From: Clostridium aquiflavi
Lineage (GTDB): Bacteria > Bacillota > Clostridia > Clostridiales > Clostridiaceae
Length of the DNA: 64,000 nucleotides
Assembly (NCBI RefSeq): GCF_031344075.1
Contig: NZ_JAVJAN010000015.1
Span: 15,792 to 79,791 of the forward strand
Direction of reading: 5' to 3'
Part shown: positions 42,505-51,301 of the stretch, piece by piece
How positions within the stretch are numbered: position 1 is the first letter of the stretch
Layout of the letters: every line of letters starts with the position of its first letter
The notes under the pieces: generated by a model
The model's input: the letters and a program-made list of their open reading frames with translations, nothing else
Databases searched by the model: none
What the model was told of the DNA's origin: nothing
Program-made: the position numbers and the translations under genes

Positions 42505-43551
42505 TTATAAGTAAGGTGTCACAAAGAAATATTGCACTAGAGATAAAAGTATACTCACAATCAATATTAATAAAGTAATAATTGCATGTCTTTTTTTATA
42601 CATAACTACAAAAGCAATATATTCTCTAATCATTGCATTTGGTAAAAAATAAAATGCTGTCTTAGAGCCAATTCCTTGACTTTTTAAACCTGCTTTTCTT
42701 GCAAAAATTCCAGCTCTAAATAAATGAAAATTATTTGTTACAAATATACTAGAGTGCGTATTTGGAGTTAAATTATCCATTATTTTTTTAGAAAACACCA
42801 TGTTTTGTAAAGTGTTTACTGATTTATCCTCTAAAATGGTATCTTCAATAGGAATTCCTTTTTTGATAGCATATCTTTGCATAGCTAATGCTTCAGAAAT
42901 TTTTTCATCAGATCCTTGACCACCAGAAAAAATAATTTTAGGTGGATTAGTTACAGTACCTTGTTTGTTATAAAATTCAATAGCTTTATCAATACGACTA
43001 GCTAATAGTGGTGGAACTCTCTCTCCAATTAATCCACTGCCTAATACAATAACAAAATCTTGGCAAAGTTTTGGCTTATTAAATTGATAAAGAAATGATA
43101 TCATTAAAAAATTGAAAACATCGAATAAATAGTATAGTAAAACAAAATTTATTCCACTTAAAAGAACTTTTACTTCCTCAGGAAAATTCCAACTACTTAT
43201 TACAAAAGACCAAATTAAATATAGTATTAATGCTAGTGCAAGAAAAAAAGTTAATAAGTTAGCAGGAGTTCTACTTTCACGTTTTATGACAACTTTAGCA
43301 TTTATAAATAACCCTACAATTAATGCATAAATACCAAAAGCAAAAACTATAAACATAATTATAAAAAATACAAGAAATAAAAGTATTAAAAATCTATTTT
43401 GTGTTTCAAATGCAATATCAACAGTTGTTATCATTGCTGAAAATAAGAAAATATTAAATAGAAATCCATTAATTAATTTTCTTGAATCTTTTAGGTATGA
43501 AAATAGAAAAATTAAAAATGTAATTGTTGTTAATCCTAATAAGATAATCAT
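42505..43551 (-). CDS. YdcF/SanA-family (DUF218) membrane protein
   Basis: About 348 residues. Five or six hydrophobic helices fill the N-terminal half; the DUF218 domain follows (about residues 170-320: FVIVLGSGLIGERVPPLLASRIDKAI, IFSGGQGSDEKISEA, LEDKSVNTLQNM, FVTNNFHLFRAGIFARKAG) and a last helix ends the protein. Relatives affect envelope integrity. ATG 43551 has GGAGG at 6 nt; upstream in-frame codons lack a site. Confidence 0.87.
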   Translation of the reverse strand: MIILLGLTTITFLIFLFSYLKDSRKLINGFLFNIFLFSAMITTVDIAFETQNRFLILLFLVFFIIMFIVFAFGIYALIVGLFINAKVVIKRESRTPANLLTFFLALALILYLIWSFVISSWNFPEEVKVLLSGINFVLLYYLFDVFNFLMISFLYQFNKPKLCQDFVIVLGSGLIGERVPPLLASRIDKAIEFYNKQGTVTNPPKIIFSGGQGSDEKISEALAMQRYAIKKGIPIEDTILEDKSVNTLQNMVFSKKIMDNLTPNTHSSIFVTNNFHLFRAGIFARKAGLKSQGIGSKTAFYFLPNAMIREYIAFVVMYKKRHAIITLLILIVSILLSLVQYFFVTPYL

Positions 43552-43687
43552 TATATACCTCCATATAAATTTTTCAGTTATTATATTGATAGTATTTAGC
43601 ATTACATGAAAAGTCAATGTAAAAATATAACTATATTATTGAAATTCTTATTTTTTATAATTCTAGTTAATTATTAAAGTTATGTAA

Positions 43688-43747
43688 TTAAAAGAACAAA
43701 AATAAAGAGAATAAATTAAATTATCCTCTTTATTTTTGTTCTTTTAA
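43688..43747. terminator. 22-bp perfect-stem terminator
   Basis: TTAAAAGAACAAAAATAAAG at 43688 onward pairs exactly with the arm ending 43747 (16-nt loop). Placed after the unknown gene at 43850 on the minus strand. Confidence 0.82.
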
Positions 43748-43766
43748 TAATATTATATATTTTTAG

Positions 43767-43856
43767 ATTTTAGCAAAAACAAATAATTATTGTAATAGAA
43801 GGTGTACATTGTTTTGGCGCAACAATGTTAAATTAATTATTACAATTTGCTAAAAT
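43767..43856. repeat. Multi-stem inverted repeat at the 3' end of the unknown gene
   Basis: Nested stems: ATTTTAGCAAA (43767-43777) / TTTGCTAAAAT (43846-43856); ATTGTAAT (43789-43796) / ATTACAAT (43839-43846); ACATTGTT (43806-43813) / AACAATGT (43821-43828) with loop TTGGCGC. The right outer arm contains the TAG stop of the minus-strand gene. Origin unknown. Confidence 0.65.
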
Positions 43857-44560
43857 AATATTGGTATATTTATATTTAATATATCAATGAACTTTTTATT
43901 TAATAAAGGTTCATTAATTACATTATTACAAGTAAATTTAAGATTACTTAAACTCATAGAAAGTTCTTCTTCTATAAATTCTTCAAAGTCCCATCTTATA
44001 GACTCTGTTATAAATTCATATGTATCTGAAGGAGAATTGAAAATTTTAATAAATAATTTTTTTTCAGGATCACTATCCCAGTTGTTATTAAACTTATCAC
44101 AAAATAAATTTAATTCTAATAATAGCCTGTCTTCATTACTTTCCCAAAGAGAATTTAGAAAATTGTAAGATTCTATCATTGAATTAAGATTACTTATATT
44201 AATAGAATTATTTTTAATTACTTCTTCAGTTATAATATCAAAAGTAGATACTGGAATGAAGAATCCTTCACATGTACGATCAAAATAAGTTAAAAAAGAA
44301 GTAGGTAAGAATATATGTTGTAAAAAACCCAAAAGAGCATTTATAGAAGGATAAACTACCCATCCACATTTTAAAATACCTTTTTCAGAATCTAATATTC
44401 CAGTATAAGCAATTTTAGATTCTGTGGTTATAGATCTGTTATCAAAATATCCTTCCCATAACGAATGATCATTTAATATTCTATTTTCCCAAAACAAGTA
44501 TTCTTTATAATTATTTTTTTGATTTGGGTTTTTATTAGTATTACTCTTCACATAAGACAC
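43850..44560 (-). CDS. Hypothetical protein, cytoplasmic, no recognised family
   Basis: The 236-residue protein is acidic, without signal peptide or membrane segment, rich in Trp/Phe (EYLFWENRILNDHSLWEGYF, KCGWVVYPSINALLGFLQHIFL, ESIRWDFEEFIEEEL). I recognise no domain. GAGGTG precedes the ATG, and codon use is like its neighbours, so the gene looks real. It is followed by an unusual structured inverted repeat and a strong terminator, and lies between a YdcF-like gene and an S4 paralogue, neither of which hints at a role. Confidence 0.75.
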   Translation of the reverse strand: MSYVKSNTNKNPNQKNNYKEYLFWENRILNDHSLWEGYFDNRSITTESKIAYTGILDSEKGILKCGWVVYPSINALLGFLQHIFLPTSFLTYFDRTCEGFFIPVSTFDIITEEVIKNNSINISNLNSMIESYNFLNSLWESNEDRLLLELNLFCDKFNNNWDSDPEKKLFIKIFNSPSDTYEFITESIRWDFEEFIEEELSMSLSNLKFTCNNVINEPLLNKKFIDILNINIPILF

Positions 44561-44655
44561 CTCTTTTCAACTAAAAAACTAATATAAATTATCTTAAAAT
44601 TTATATATAAGTATTTTTTTTAATAGACTATATTTAATATATAGTCTATTAATTA

Positions 44656-45252
44656 TTAAAGTTTAGAATAGTATTCTACTACTAGAGAATCATTAATTTG
44701 TATTGGAACTTCATGTCTTTCAGGATTTCTTATAAGAGTACCTGAAAAATCAGTTTCATTTTTGCTTAAATATGGATATAAATTATTACTTTGTGATAAA
44801 AAATTTTCTTTAAAAAGTTCATTTTTTTGAGATTTTTCTCTTAAAGCAATTACATCGTTAATCTTTATATTGAAAGACGGAATATTTACTTTGCTACCAT
44901 TAACTAAAATATGTCCATGAACTACCATCTGACGTGCTTGAGCAACTGAAGTTGAAAAGCCTAATCTATAAACTAAATTATCTAACCTACATTCTAATCT
45001 TTTTATTAAAGCAGGACCAGTGGGTTCTTTATCTTTAAGTGATTTTTTTACATAAGTTGCAAATTGTTTTTCCATTACGCCGTAGTATGCTCTAAGTCTT
45101 TGCTTTTCAAGAAGCTGAGTACCATAAGCTGAAAGTTTCTTTGCATTTCTAGCGCTACCATTATTAGCTCTTTTCATTGCATTAGGATGACCTATAACAT
45201 TTAATCCTAATCTCCTACATAATTTAAATCTCGGTTTAATCATTCTTGCCAT
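44656..45252 (-). CDS. 30S ribosomal protein S4 paralogue, zinc-ligand-free type
   Basis: About 198 residues: N-terminal S4 domain (MARMIKPRFKLCRRLGLNVIG; LSAYGTQLLEKQRLRAYYGV), S4 RNA-binding motif (RLDNLVYRLGFSTSVAQARQMVVHGHILVNG) and the C-terminal tail. Only one of the N-terminal cysteines of zinc-binding S4 is present, so this is a C-minus form. It stands alone rather than in the alpha operon, and a Fur/Zur-type box precedes it, which suggests a metal-starvation replacement for the main S4. ATG 45252 is the start (GGGAG upstream). Confidence 0.87.
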   Translation of the reverse strand: MARMIKPRFKLCRRLGLNVIGHPNAMKRANNGSARNAKKLSAYGTQLLEKQRLRAYYGVMEKQFATYVKKSLKDKEPTGPALIKRLECRLDNLVYRLGFSTSVAQARQMVVHGHILVNGSKVNIPSFNIKINDVIALREKSQKNELFKENFLSQSNNLYPYLSKNETDFSGTLIRNPERHEVPIQINDSLVVEYYSKL

Positions 45253-45333
45253 AATAATATCATCTCCCATAAAAAATTGCCGCGATAAAATTAAGCCTGA
45301 AAATAATATAACATATAATCTATAAAATGTAAA

Positions 45334-45348
45334 TGAAAATCATTATCA
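45334..45348 (-). promoter_or_regulatory. Fur/Zur-type box before the S4 paralogue
   Basis: TGAAAATCATTATCA matches the 7-1-7 palindrome at 13 of 14 positions, 82-96 bp before the start. The rest of 45349-45596 is AT-rich with nothing else seen. Confidence 0.7.
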
Positions 45349-45595
45349 ATTATAAAATATTTTTATTGAATAATATAGTTTTTAATATTTAAAGAGTTAA
45401 GCTAATATAAAAATATTATAAATTTATTAAATAAGTTTTTAAGTCATAACAGTAAATACAATTATTGTGATTTTTTTAGAGTTTTAAATATTTTTTATAA
45501 ATTAAATGTATAATATTTATTTACTATAATTTAATAATAAATTAATATATAAATAAATATTATTTTAAGATTGAAATTATGACTTTCAAGTTCAA

Positions 45596-45628
45596 TTGAC
45601 AATCATTTTTAAAATATGATATTATAAT
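45596..45628 (+). promoter_or_regulatory. Promoter of the DUF6110/P-type ATPase operon with weak Fur-like box
   Basis: TTGACA (45596-45601), 18 bp, TATTAT (45620-45625). TGACAATCATTTTTA (45597-45611) overlaps the -35 and matches the Fur palindrome at 11 of 14. Confidence 0.5.
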
Positions 45629-45687
45629 TTTTGTAAAATTATAATTTAAAATGTAGAATTATAAAAAAATAGAATGAAGAGGTATTT

Positions 45688-45933
45688 ATGGAAAACATAT
45701 TAAAAAATGAAAAACTTATGATATTTGCAGGTGGAGTTGTAGCTGGTACTTTAGGATTAAAAGCTTTAAAAAGTAAGACAGCTAAGAAGATTTATGTTAG
45801 TACATTAGCTAATGGAATGAAACTTCAACAAGATGCACAAAATTTATTTGAAACAATGAAAGAAGATGCACAAGATATCTGCTATGAAGCAAGAAAAAGT
45901 TCAGTAGAAGATTCTGTATCTTCTGAAGGTTAA
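45688..45933 (+). CDS. DUF6110-family small protein
   Basis: The 81-residue protein has a short hydrophobic N-terminal segment (LMIFAGGVVAGTLGLKAL) and an amphipathic, acidic C-terminal half. Proteins of this type are found directly before heavy-metal P-type ATPases in clostridia, as here, so it probably acts as an accessory membrane peptide for metal export. GAGG precedes the ATG. A hairpin lies between it and the ATPase gene. Confidence 0.78.
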   Translation: MENILKNEKLMIFAGGVVAGTLGLKALKSKTAKKIYVSTLANGMKLQQDAQNLFETMKEDAQDICYEARKSSVEDSVSSEG

Positions 45934-45966
45934 AATTAAATTAAGATTTAATTAATAACAATTTAT

Positions 45967-46011
45967 ATTAGGTTTCATGAGTTTTATAAACAAGCTTATG
46001 AAACCTAATAT
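45967..46011 (+). terminator. Intercistronic hairpin (possible attenuator)
   Basis: TATTAGGTTTCATGAG (45967-45982) / CTTATGAAACCTAATA (45996-46011), 13-nt loop, weak T-tract. May make the small protein more abundant than the ATPase. Confidence 0.55.
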
Positions 46012-46051
46012 TTAATTAAGGCACATGAAAATAAAAGGACGTGATTTATAA

Positions 46052-48127
46052 ATGAAATATAAAATAGTCCATGATATGCCAGGTCGTTTAAGAGTAAGAT
46101 GCGGAGAATTTGCTTTTTCATTAGAGCAAAGTTGTAGTATAGAGTATATCTTGGAAAAGAGTGAATATATTGAAGGTACAGAGGCTTGTTATGTTACTGG
46201 AAGTATTTTAATTTTTTATGATGAAGACTATAAAGATGAAATATTAGAGTTACTTTCTAAAATAAAAATATCAGAATTACCAGAATTAGATTGTGATAAT
46301 AAAGAAAACTCAAAGGAAATAGATAAAGAATTTAAAAATACAATTTTACATATGATAGGAAGAAGAGTTTTTATAAAACTATTTGTACCAACAGGCATAC
46401 GTAAAGTATTAGCAGTTTGGAATTCTTTTAGGTTTATGAATAGGGGGGTAAATAGTTTACTACAAGGAAATATAAATGTTGATGTATTAGATGCAGCATC
46501 AATTGGAGCAGCGTTATCTCAAAAGGCCTATAAAACAGCAGGTTCCATAATGTTCCTACTTAATATTTCTGAGTTACTTGAAGACTATACAAGAAAGAAA
46601 ACAAAAAATGAACTTACTAAGAGTTTAGCTATAAATGTAGATAGTGTATGGTTAGCAAATGATGATAAAGAAATATTAATACCTATAGGAGATCTTCAGG
46701 TTGGTGACAAAATAATAATTCACACTGGAAATGTTATACCAGTTGACGGAGTTGTTTATGATGGTCAAGCTATGGTAAATCAATCTTCAATGACTGGAGA
46801 ACCTCTTGCCATTGAAAAAGGAATAGATGATGTAGTATATGCAGGAACTGTTGTTGAAGAAGGTGACATAAAAGTAGAGGTAAAAGCTTTATGTTCAGAA
46901 AGTAGAATTAGTAAGATCATTGAGTTAATAGATAATTCAGAAGAGTTAAAAGCAAATATACAAGGCAAGGCTGAAAAACTAGCAGATAATATTGTTCCAT
47001 TTAGTTTATTTGGAGCAGCAGCTACATATTTAATTACAAGAAATATTACAAAAGCATTAGCAATACTATTGGTAGATTACTCTTGTGCAATAAAATTGTC
47101 TACTCCAATTTCAGTAATATCTGCAATGAGAGAAGCATCAACCCATAAAGTTATGGTTAAAGGCGGTAAATACCTAGAAGCATTAGCAGAAGCAGATACA
47201 ATTGTATTTGATAAAACAGGTACATTAACTGTAGCATCTCCAACAGTAGCTAAAGTTATACCTTTTGATGGATTTGAAAGAAATTATGTATTAAAAACAG
47301 CCGCATGTTTAGAAGAACATTTTCCACATAGTGTGGCAAGAGCTATTGTTAAAAAAGCTGCACAAGAAGAACTTCATCATAAAGAAGAACATGCAAAAGT
47401 AGAGTATGTTGTAGCTCATGGAATCGCAACATCTATTAATGAAGAAAAAGCAATAATAGGAAGTTATCATTTTGTGTTTGAAGATGAAGGAATCATATTA
47501 TCAGATGAACAAAAAGAACTTATAGAAAAAGAAAGTAATGGCTATTCTCTTATTTATTTAGCAGTTGGAAATAAACCAGCAGGATTTATTTGCATAAGTG
47601 ATCCAATAAGAAAAGAAGCCAAACAAATAATTTCAAATTTAAAAGATACAGGAATAAATCAAGTAATAATGTTAACTGGTGATGGAGAGAAAAATGCTAG
47701 AATAGTAAGCGAAAAGTTAGGAATAGATAGATTCTATGCACAGGTATTACCAGAAGAAAAAGCTAATATTATAGAAAAATTAAAAGCAGATGGACATAAA
47801 GTAATAATGGTAGGTGATGGAATTAATGATTCACCAGCACTTGCAGCTTCAGATGTTTCTATTTCTATGAAAGATGGATCGGATATAGCAAAAGAAGTTG
47901 CAGATGCAACATTAATGTCATCTGATTTAGAGTCACTTGTAATAGTTAGAAAGATAAGTCAAAACCTTATGTTAAAGATAAATAAAAATTATAGAAATAT
48001 ACTTTTATTTAACACATCACTTCTTGTACTGGGCTTATTTGGATATATAAGACCGACAACATCTGCTGTGTTACATAATTTATCAACTATGGGGATAAGT
48101 GCAGACAGTATGCGTCCTTGTTTATAA
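46052..48127 (+). CDS. P1B-type heavy-metal-translocating ATPase with non-canonical membrane motif
   Basis: The 691-residue pump has an N-terminal HMA-like domain without CXXC (MPGRLRVRCGEFAFSLEQ), actuator motif SSMTGEPLAIEKG, phosphorylation site DKTGTLT near residue 385, and hinge GDGINDSPALAASDVS. In the metal-binding helix the usual CPC/SPC-A-x-x-x-S-T-P reads YSCAIKLSTP, so the first two positions are Y-S. Substrate could be Mn2+, Fe2+ or Zn2+; a Fur-like box in front of the operon leans to iron. Probably exports metal across the membrane with the DUF6110 partner. Confidence 0.88.
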   Translation: MKYKIVHDMPGRLRVRCGEFAFSLEQSCSIEYILEKSEYIEGTEACYVTGSILIFYDEDYKDEILELLSKIKISELPELDCDNKENSKEIDKEFKNTILHMIGRRVFIKLFVPTGIRKVLAVWNSFRFMNRGVNSLLQGNINVDVLDAASIGAALSQKAYKTAGSIMFLLNISELLEDYTRKKTKNELTKSLAINVDSVWLANDDKEILIPIGDLQVGDKIIIHTGNVIPVDGVVYDGQAMVNQSSMTGEPLAIEKGIDDVVYAGTVVEEGDIKVEVKALCSESRISKIIELIDNSEELKANIQGKAEKLADNIVPFSLFGAAATYLITRNITKALAILLVDYSCAIKLSTPISVISAMREASTHKVMVKGGKYLEALAEADTIVFDKTGTLTVASPTVAKVIPFDGFERNYVLKTAACLEEHFPHSVARAIVKKAAQEELHHKEEHAKVEYVVAHGIATSINEEKAIIGSYHFVFEDEGIILSDEQKELIEKESNGYSLIYLAVGNKPAGFICISDPIRKEAKQIISNLKDTGINQVIMLTGDGEKNARIVSEKLGIDRFYAQVLPEEKANIIEKLKADGHKVIMVGDGINDSPALAASDVSISMKDGSDIAKEVADATLMSSDLESLVIVRKISQNLMLKINKNYRNILLFNTSLLVLGLFGYIRPTTSAVLHNLSTMGISADSMRPCL

Positions 48128-48140
48128 TTTATTATATTAA

Positions 48141-48188
48141 AAGATATCTTCTCATGAACTTAATAAGTTTTCATGAGAAGATATTTTA
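48141..48188 (+). terminator. Terminator of the P-type ATPase operon
   Basis: ATATCTTCTCATGA (48144-48157) / TCATGAGAAGATAT (48171-48184), then TTTT. Confidence 0.8.
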
Positions 48189-48274
48189 ATGTGACTTAAT
48201 ATAAAAAATAATTATGATATTATTGTATTAAAAACTAAGAAAGATTAAAAAATATATTTAAGGTGGATAAAATT

Positions 48275-48982
48275 ATGTTTAAAAGTTGTAAGAAAGATTT
48301 TAGTGATTTTATAATTAATAAACAGTTTAATAGATTAGAGAATAAAATAAAAGATGTAAATTTTTTACTAGAAGATATTAAGGAAAGTCAAAGGAATTAT
48401 AGATATTCTAATATAATGTCAGCTTTAGAAGATTTTGAACAGTCAATATTAGAAAATCATGAAGAAAGAAAAACTTTTATTCAACTTATGGCTCAAAGTA
48501 AACTAAATATAGGATTAGATAGTATTTTAAGAGAATTTATAAATCTAGTTAACTTTTTTGTACAATGGGACGAATTAAATATTTTTGAAAAAAATTTTGG
48601 CTCTGCTAAGTATTCAGAAAAAAATGTAGAGAGAAAGTTAAATCAATTATGTGAAGATTATGTTTATTTAAAAAAAGGAATAAAAACATTAATAGATTTA
48701 AAAATATCTCAGGGTATAGAAGAAGAAAAATTACAATATTTATTTATAAAGTTAGAGAATTTAGATGAAATAATAGACGAAAATAAAATATATAATTGGT
48801 TGCCTCCTGAAAATGAAGAGAACTCTTGGCAGCATCAATTATTATATGGAAGAAATTATGTGAATCATAAATTTAAAGAAGATAATGCTATAAATAAAAG
48901 TTTAGATGAAACGAAAATAGTAAATATAAACCAAATGGTACATAACTCAAAAAAATTTATAAAAAACATATTAAAAAAATAG
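48275..48982 (+). CDS. Hypothetical helical protein
   Basis: About 235 residues, predicted almost wholly alpha-helical with long charged stretches (FNRLENKIKDVNFLLEDIKESQ; ALEDFEQSILENHEERKT) and a conserved-looking NWLPPENEENSWQHQLLYGRNYVNHKF near residue 175. No signal peptide or membrane helix and no family I recognise. Start is ATG 48275, with AAGGTGG upstream; the GTG at 48263 overlaps that site. A 65-residue membrane protein gene follows 62 bp later, possibly in the same unit. Confidence 0.7.
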   Translation: MFKSCKKDFSDFIINKQFNRLENKIKDVNFLLEDIKESQRNYRYSNIMSALEDFEQSILENHEERKTFIQLMAQSKLNIGLDSILREFINLVNFFVQWDELNIFEKNFGSAKYSEKNVERKLNQLCEDYVYLKKGIKTLIDLKISQGIEEEKLQYLFIKLENLDEIIDENKIYNWLPPENEENSWQHQLLYGRNYVNHKFKEDNAINKSLDETKIVNINQMVHNSKKFIKNILKK

Positions 48983-49044
48983 GCTATATTTTATGGGTAA
49001 GGGAATTTGCGTAAATATAGCGCAAAATAAAAGGAGGAGTATTT

Positions 49045-49242
49045 ATGAAGTGTAAAATTAAAGAATGTTGTAATACTGTGGAAGAGGATGAAAAATACTG
49101 TAAATATCATTTAATAAAGAGAAATTCTAAAAATAGAAAAATTATTGCAGCGGTTAGTATTATTACTAGCTTATCTATTGTTAGCATTACTGGAATAAAA
49201 AAATATTTTGATATGAATAAAAACTTTAAAAAAGTTCAATAA
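49045..49242 (+). CDS. Small zinc-ribbon-like membrane protein
   Basis: The 65-residue protein starts with CKIKECCNTVEEDEKYCKYH, four or five cysteines plus His in a small metal-site-like pattern, followed by a basic turn and one membrane helix (about residues 34-52), so the metal site is probably cytoplasmic. GGAGG precedes the ATG. No family recognised; it may belong with the helical protein upstream. A terminator follows. Confidence 0.65.
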   Translation: MKCKIKECCNTVEEDEKYCKYHLIKRNSKNRKIIAAVSIITSLSIVSITGIKKYFDMNKNFKKVQ

Positions 49243-49293
49243 TAAGAGTAACTCTTCACAGTAACTAAAAATAATATATATTTAATATCTAAA

Positions 49294-49337
49294 AAATAGT
49301 GTATTGGTTTTTATTAAATCAATACACTATTTTTTTA
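49294..49337 (+). terminator. Terminator fused to repeat A
   Basis: AAATAGTGTATTG (49294-49306) / CAATACACTATTT (49320-49332); its T-run is also the first bases of repeat A copy 4. Confidence 0.82.
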
Positions 49338-49386
49338 TTCTTTAGGAATTTATATTATTAAAAAATTTGTGGATAATTTTTTAAAT
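49331..49386 (+). repeat. Repeat family A, short form (copy 4)
   Basis: T-run, ATTCTTTAGGAATTTATATT and DnaA-box 9-mer TGTGGATAA (49378-49386). Nearly identical to copy 2 at 17625. Confidence 0.8.
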
Positions 49387-49451
49387 AATATTAATTTAAA
49401 TTTATATAAAATTGTATATGAATAGAATTTATTATAAAATTAATATAAAGT

Positions 49452-49480
49452 ACGCACAGCATCTTTAGTGCGTTTTTTCT
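49452..49480 (+). terminator. Small terminator before the acetyltransferase gene
   Basis: ACGCAC (49452-49457) / GTGCGT (49468-49473) then TTTTTTC. No plus-strand gene ends between it and repeat A, so it may belong to a riboregulatory leader of the next gene; no aptamer is recognised. Confidence 0.6.
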
Positions 49481-49507
49481 TTATATAAATGAAGTGGAGA
49501 GCAAAAA

Positions 49508-50065
49508 ATGAAAAATATAATAGATTTAAAAAGAAAAGATGGTATTAATATAAAAGCACAATTAAAAGTGTTGGATGAAAGCTATATTGAAAAAATAATG
49601 GAACTACAAGAATATGTAGATAAATCATTAGAAGATAAAGAATTATATGTTTTATCAACAAAAGAAGAATTTATAGAATATATGCAAGGGGAAGGTAAAG
49701 CTATAGGATATTTTACTTTAGATTCAGATGAATTAATAGCTTTAGGTGTATATAGAAAATTAGGATATGAAAAAGAGAATTATGGTTATGATTTAGATAT
49801 AGAGGGAGAAAAACTTTTAGAGATTGGTCAAGTTGAAGTTACAATAGTTAGAGAAGATTTTAGAGGAAATAAACTTCAAAAAATTCTTTGTGAAATTTTA
49901 GAGAAGATAGCTTTAAATAATAAAATTTCAATTATGACAGCTACAGTTTCTCCTTATAATAAATTTAGTTTAAATACATTTGAATCAATAGGATATAAAG
50001 TTGGAAAAGATAAATTAAAATATGGTGGACTAAGAAGATATGTTTTAATTAAATATTTATATTAA
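49508..50065 (+). CDS. GNAT-family N-acetyltransferase
   Basis: The 185-residue protein has the GNAT acetyl-CoA region in VEVTIVREDFRGNKLQKILCEILEKIAL (V-x-x-x-R-x-x-x-K variant of the Q/RxxGxG/A loop) and a late NTFESIGYKVG strand-turn. Donor use is expected; the acceptor is unknown. It ends 15 bp before sbcD and probably shares its transcript. Confidence 0.78.
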   Translation: MKNIIDLKRKDGINIKAQLKVLDESYIEKIMELQEYVDKSLEDKELYVLSTKEEFIEYMQGEGKAIGYFTLDSDELIALGVYRKLGYEKENYGYDLDIEGEKLLEIGQVEVTIVREDFRGNKLQKILCEILEKIALNNKISIMTATVSPYNKFSLNTFESIGYKVGKDKLKYGGLRRYVLIKYLY

Positions 50066-50080
50066 TTTTGGGAGGTAAAG

Positions 50081-51301
50081 ATGAGGATATTACATACTGG
50101 TGACTGGCATTTAGGTAAAAACCTAGAGGGAAAAAGTAGAATGGATGAGCAGGAATTATTTTTAAATGATTTTGCTAAGTTAGTTAAAGAAAATAATATA
50201 GATTTAGTTATTATTGCAGGTGATGTGTATGATTCTAGTAATCCCCCAGCAAGAGCAGAAAAAATGTTTTATGATACATTGAAAAAAATATCATCTAATG
50301 GCGAGAGAATTACATTAGTTATATCAGGCAATCATGATAGTCCAGAAAGACTTGTATCAGCAGGTCCTCTTGCAAGAGATCATGGAATAATTATGGTTGG
50401 TACTCCTAAAACCATAGTTCAATGTGGTGAATATGGAAATCATAAAGTTATAGAGTCTGGAGAAGGATATGTTGAATTAGAAATAAATGATGAAAAAGCT
50501 GTTATATTAACTGTTCCATATCCTAGTGAAAAAAGATTAAATGAAGTTTTATATGGAGAAATGGACAATGAAGAAGATAGAGTGAAGTCTTATAGCGATA
50601 GAATACATTCATTATTTGATTCTCTTAAGGTACATTATAGAAAAGATACGATTAATTTAGTTGCATCACATTTATTTGCTATGGGGAGTGAAGAAGGTGG
50701 TTCAGAAAGAAGTATTCAGTTAGGGGGAAGCTATATAGTAGATGGAGGATGTTTTCCCCATGAAGCTCAATATGTAGCTTTAGGGCATGTTCATAAACCA
50801 CAAATTGTTCCTGGTACTAATAAAAGAGCAAGATATTGTGGATCACCTATTCATTATAATAGAAAAGAAATAAATTTTGATAAGAAGTGTTTTATTGTAG
50901 ATGTAAAATGCAATGAAGAGCCTAATATACAAGACATTGATTTAAAGGTATATAAGCCTATTGAAATATGGAAATGCACTAATATTGATGAAGCAATATT
51001 AAAATGTAAAGAAAACTCAGAAAGAGAAAGCTTTGTTTATCTTGAAATAGAAACTGATAGATATGTAAGAGAAGATGAAATAAAGCAGATGAAAGATTTT
51101 AAGAAAGATATATTAGAGATAATTCCTAAGATTAAAATAAATGATGAGGAAGAAGATATTAAGAATATATCAGAAAAGTCTTTTGATGAAATATTTAAGG
51201 ATTTTTATAAGAAAGAAAGAGGCGTTGAAGCAGACACGGAAGTTGTTGAGTTATTTTTAAATATAATGTCAGAGGTAGGTGAAGAAGATGAGACCAATTG
51301 A
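50081..51301 (+). CDS. sbcD: Exonuclease SbcD (Mre11-like nuclease subunit)
   Basis: The 406-residue phosphodiesterase shows the metal motifs HTGDWHLGK (start), GDVYDSSNPPA, SGNHDSPERL, ASHLFAMG and LGHVHKPQ. With SbcC it cleaves hairpins and double-strand DNA ends, limiting long palindromes. GGGAGG precedes the ATG; its end overlaps sbcC by 14 bp. The genome nevertheless holds several long palindromic elements in this window. Confidence 0.95.
   Translation: MRILHTGDWHLGKNLEGKSRMDEQELFLNDFAKLVKENNIDLVIIAGDVYDSSNPPARAEKMFYDTLKKISSNGERITLVISGNHDSPERLVSAGPLARDHGIIMVGTPKTIVQCGEYGNHKVIESGEGYVELEINDEKAVILTVPYPSEKRLNEVLYGEMDNEEDRVKSYSDRIHSLFDSLKVHYRKDTINLVASHLFAMGSEEGGSERSIQLGGSYIVDGGCFPHEAQYVALGHVHKPQIVPGTNKRARYCGSPIHYNRKEINFDKKCFIVDVKCNEEPNIQDIDLKVYKPIEIWKCTNIDEAILKCKENSERESFVYLEIETDRYVREDEIKQMKDFKKDILEIIPKIKINDEEEDIKNISEKSFDEIFKDFYKKERGVEADTEVVELFLNIMSEVGEEDETN

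Noticed and set aside
44615..44650. Terminator for the S4 paralogue at the AATAGACTATAT/ATATAGTCTATT hairpin
   Set aside because: On the minus strand the hairpin is followed by A residues rather than T, so intrinsic termination is not supported.
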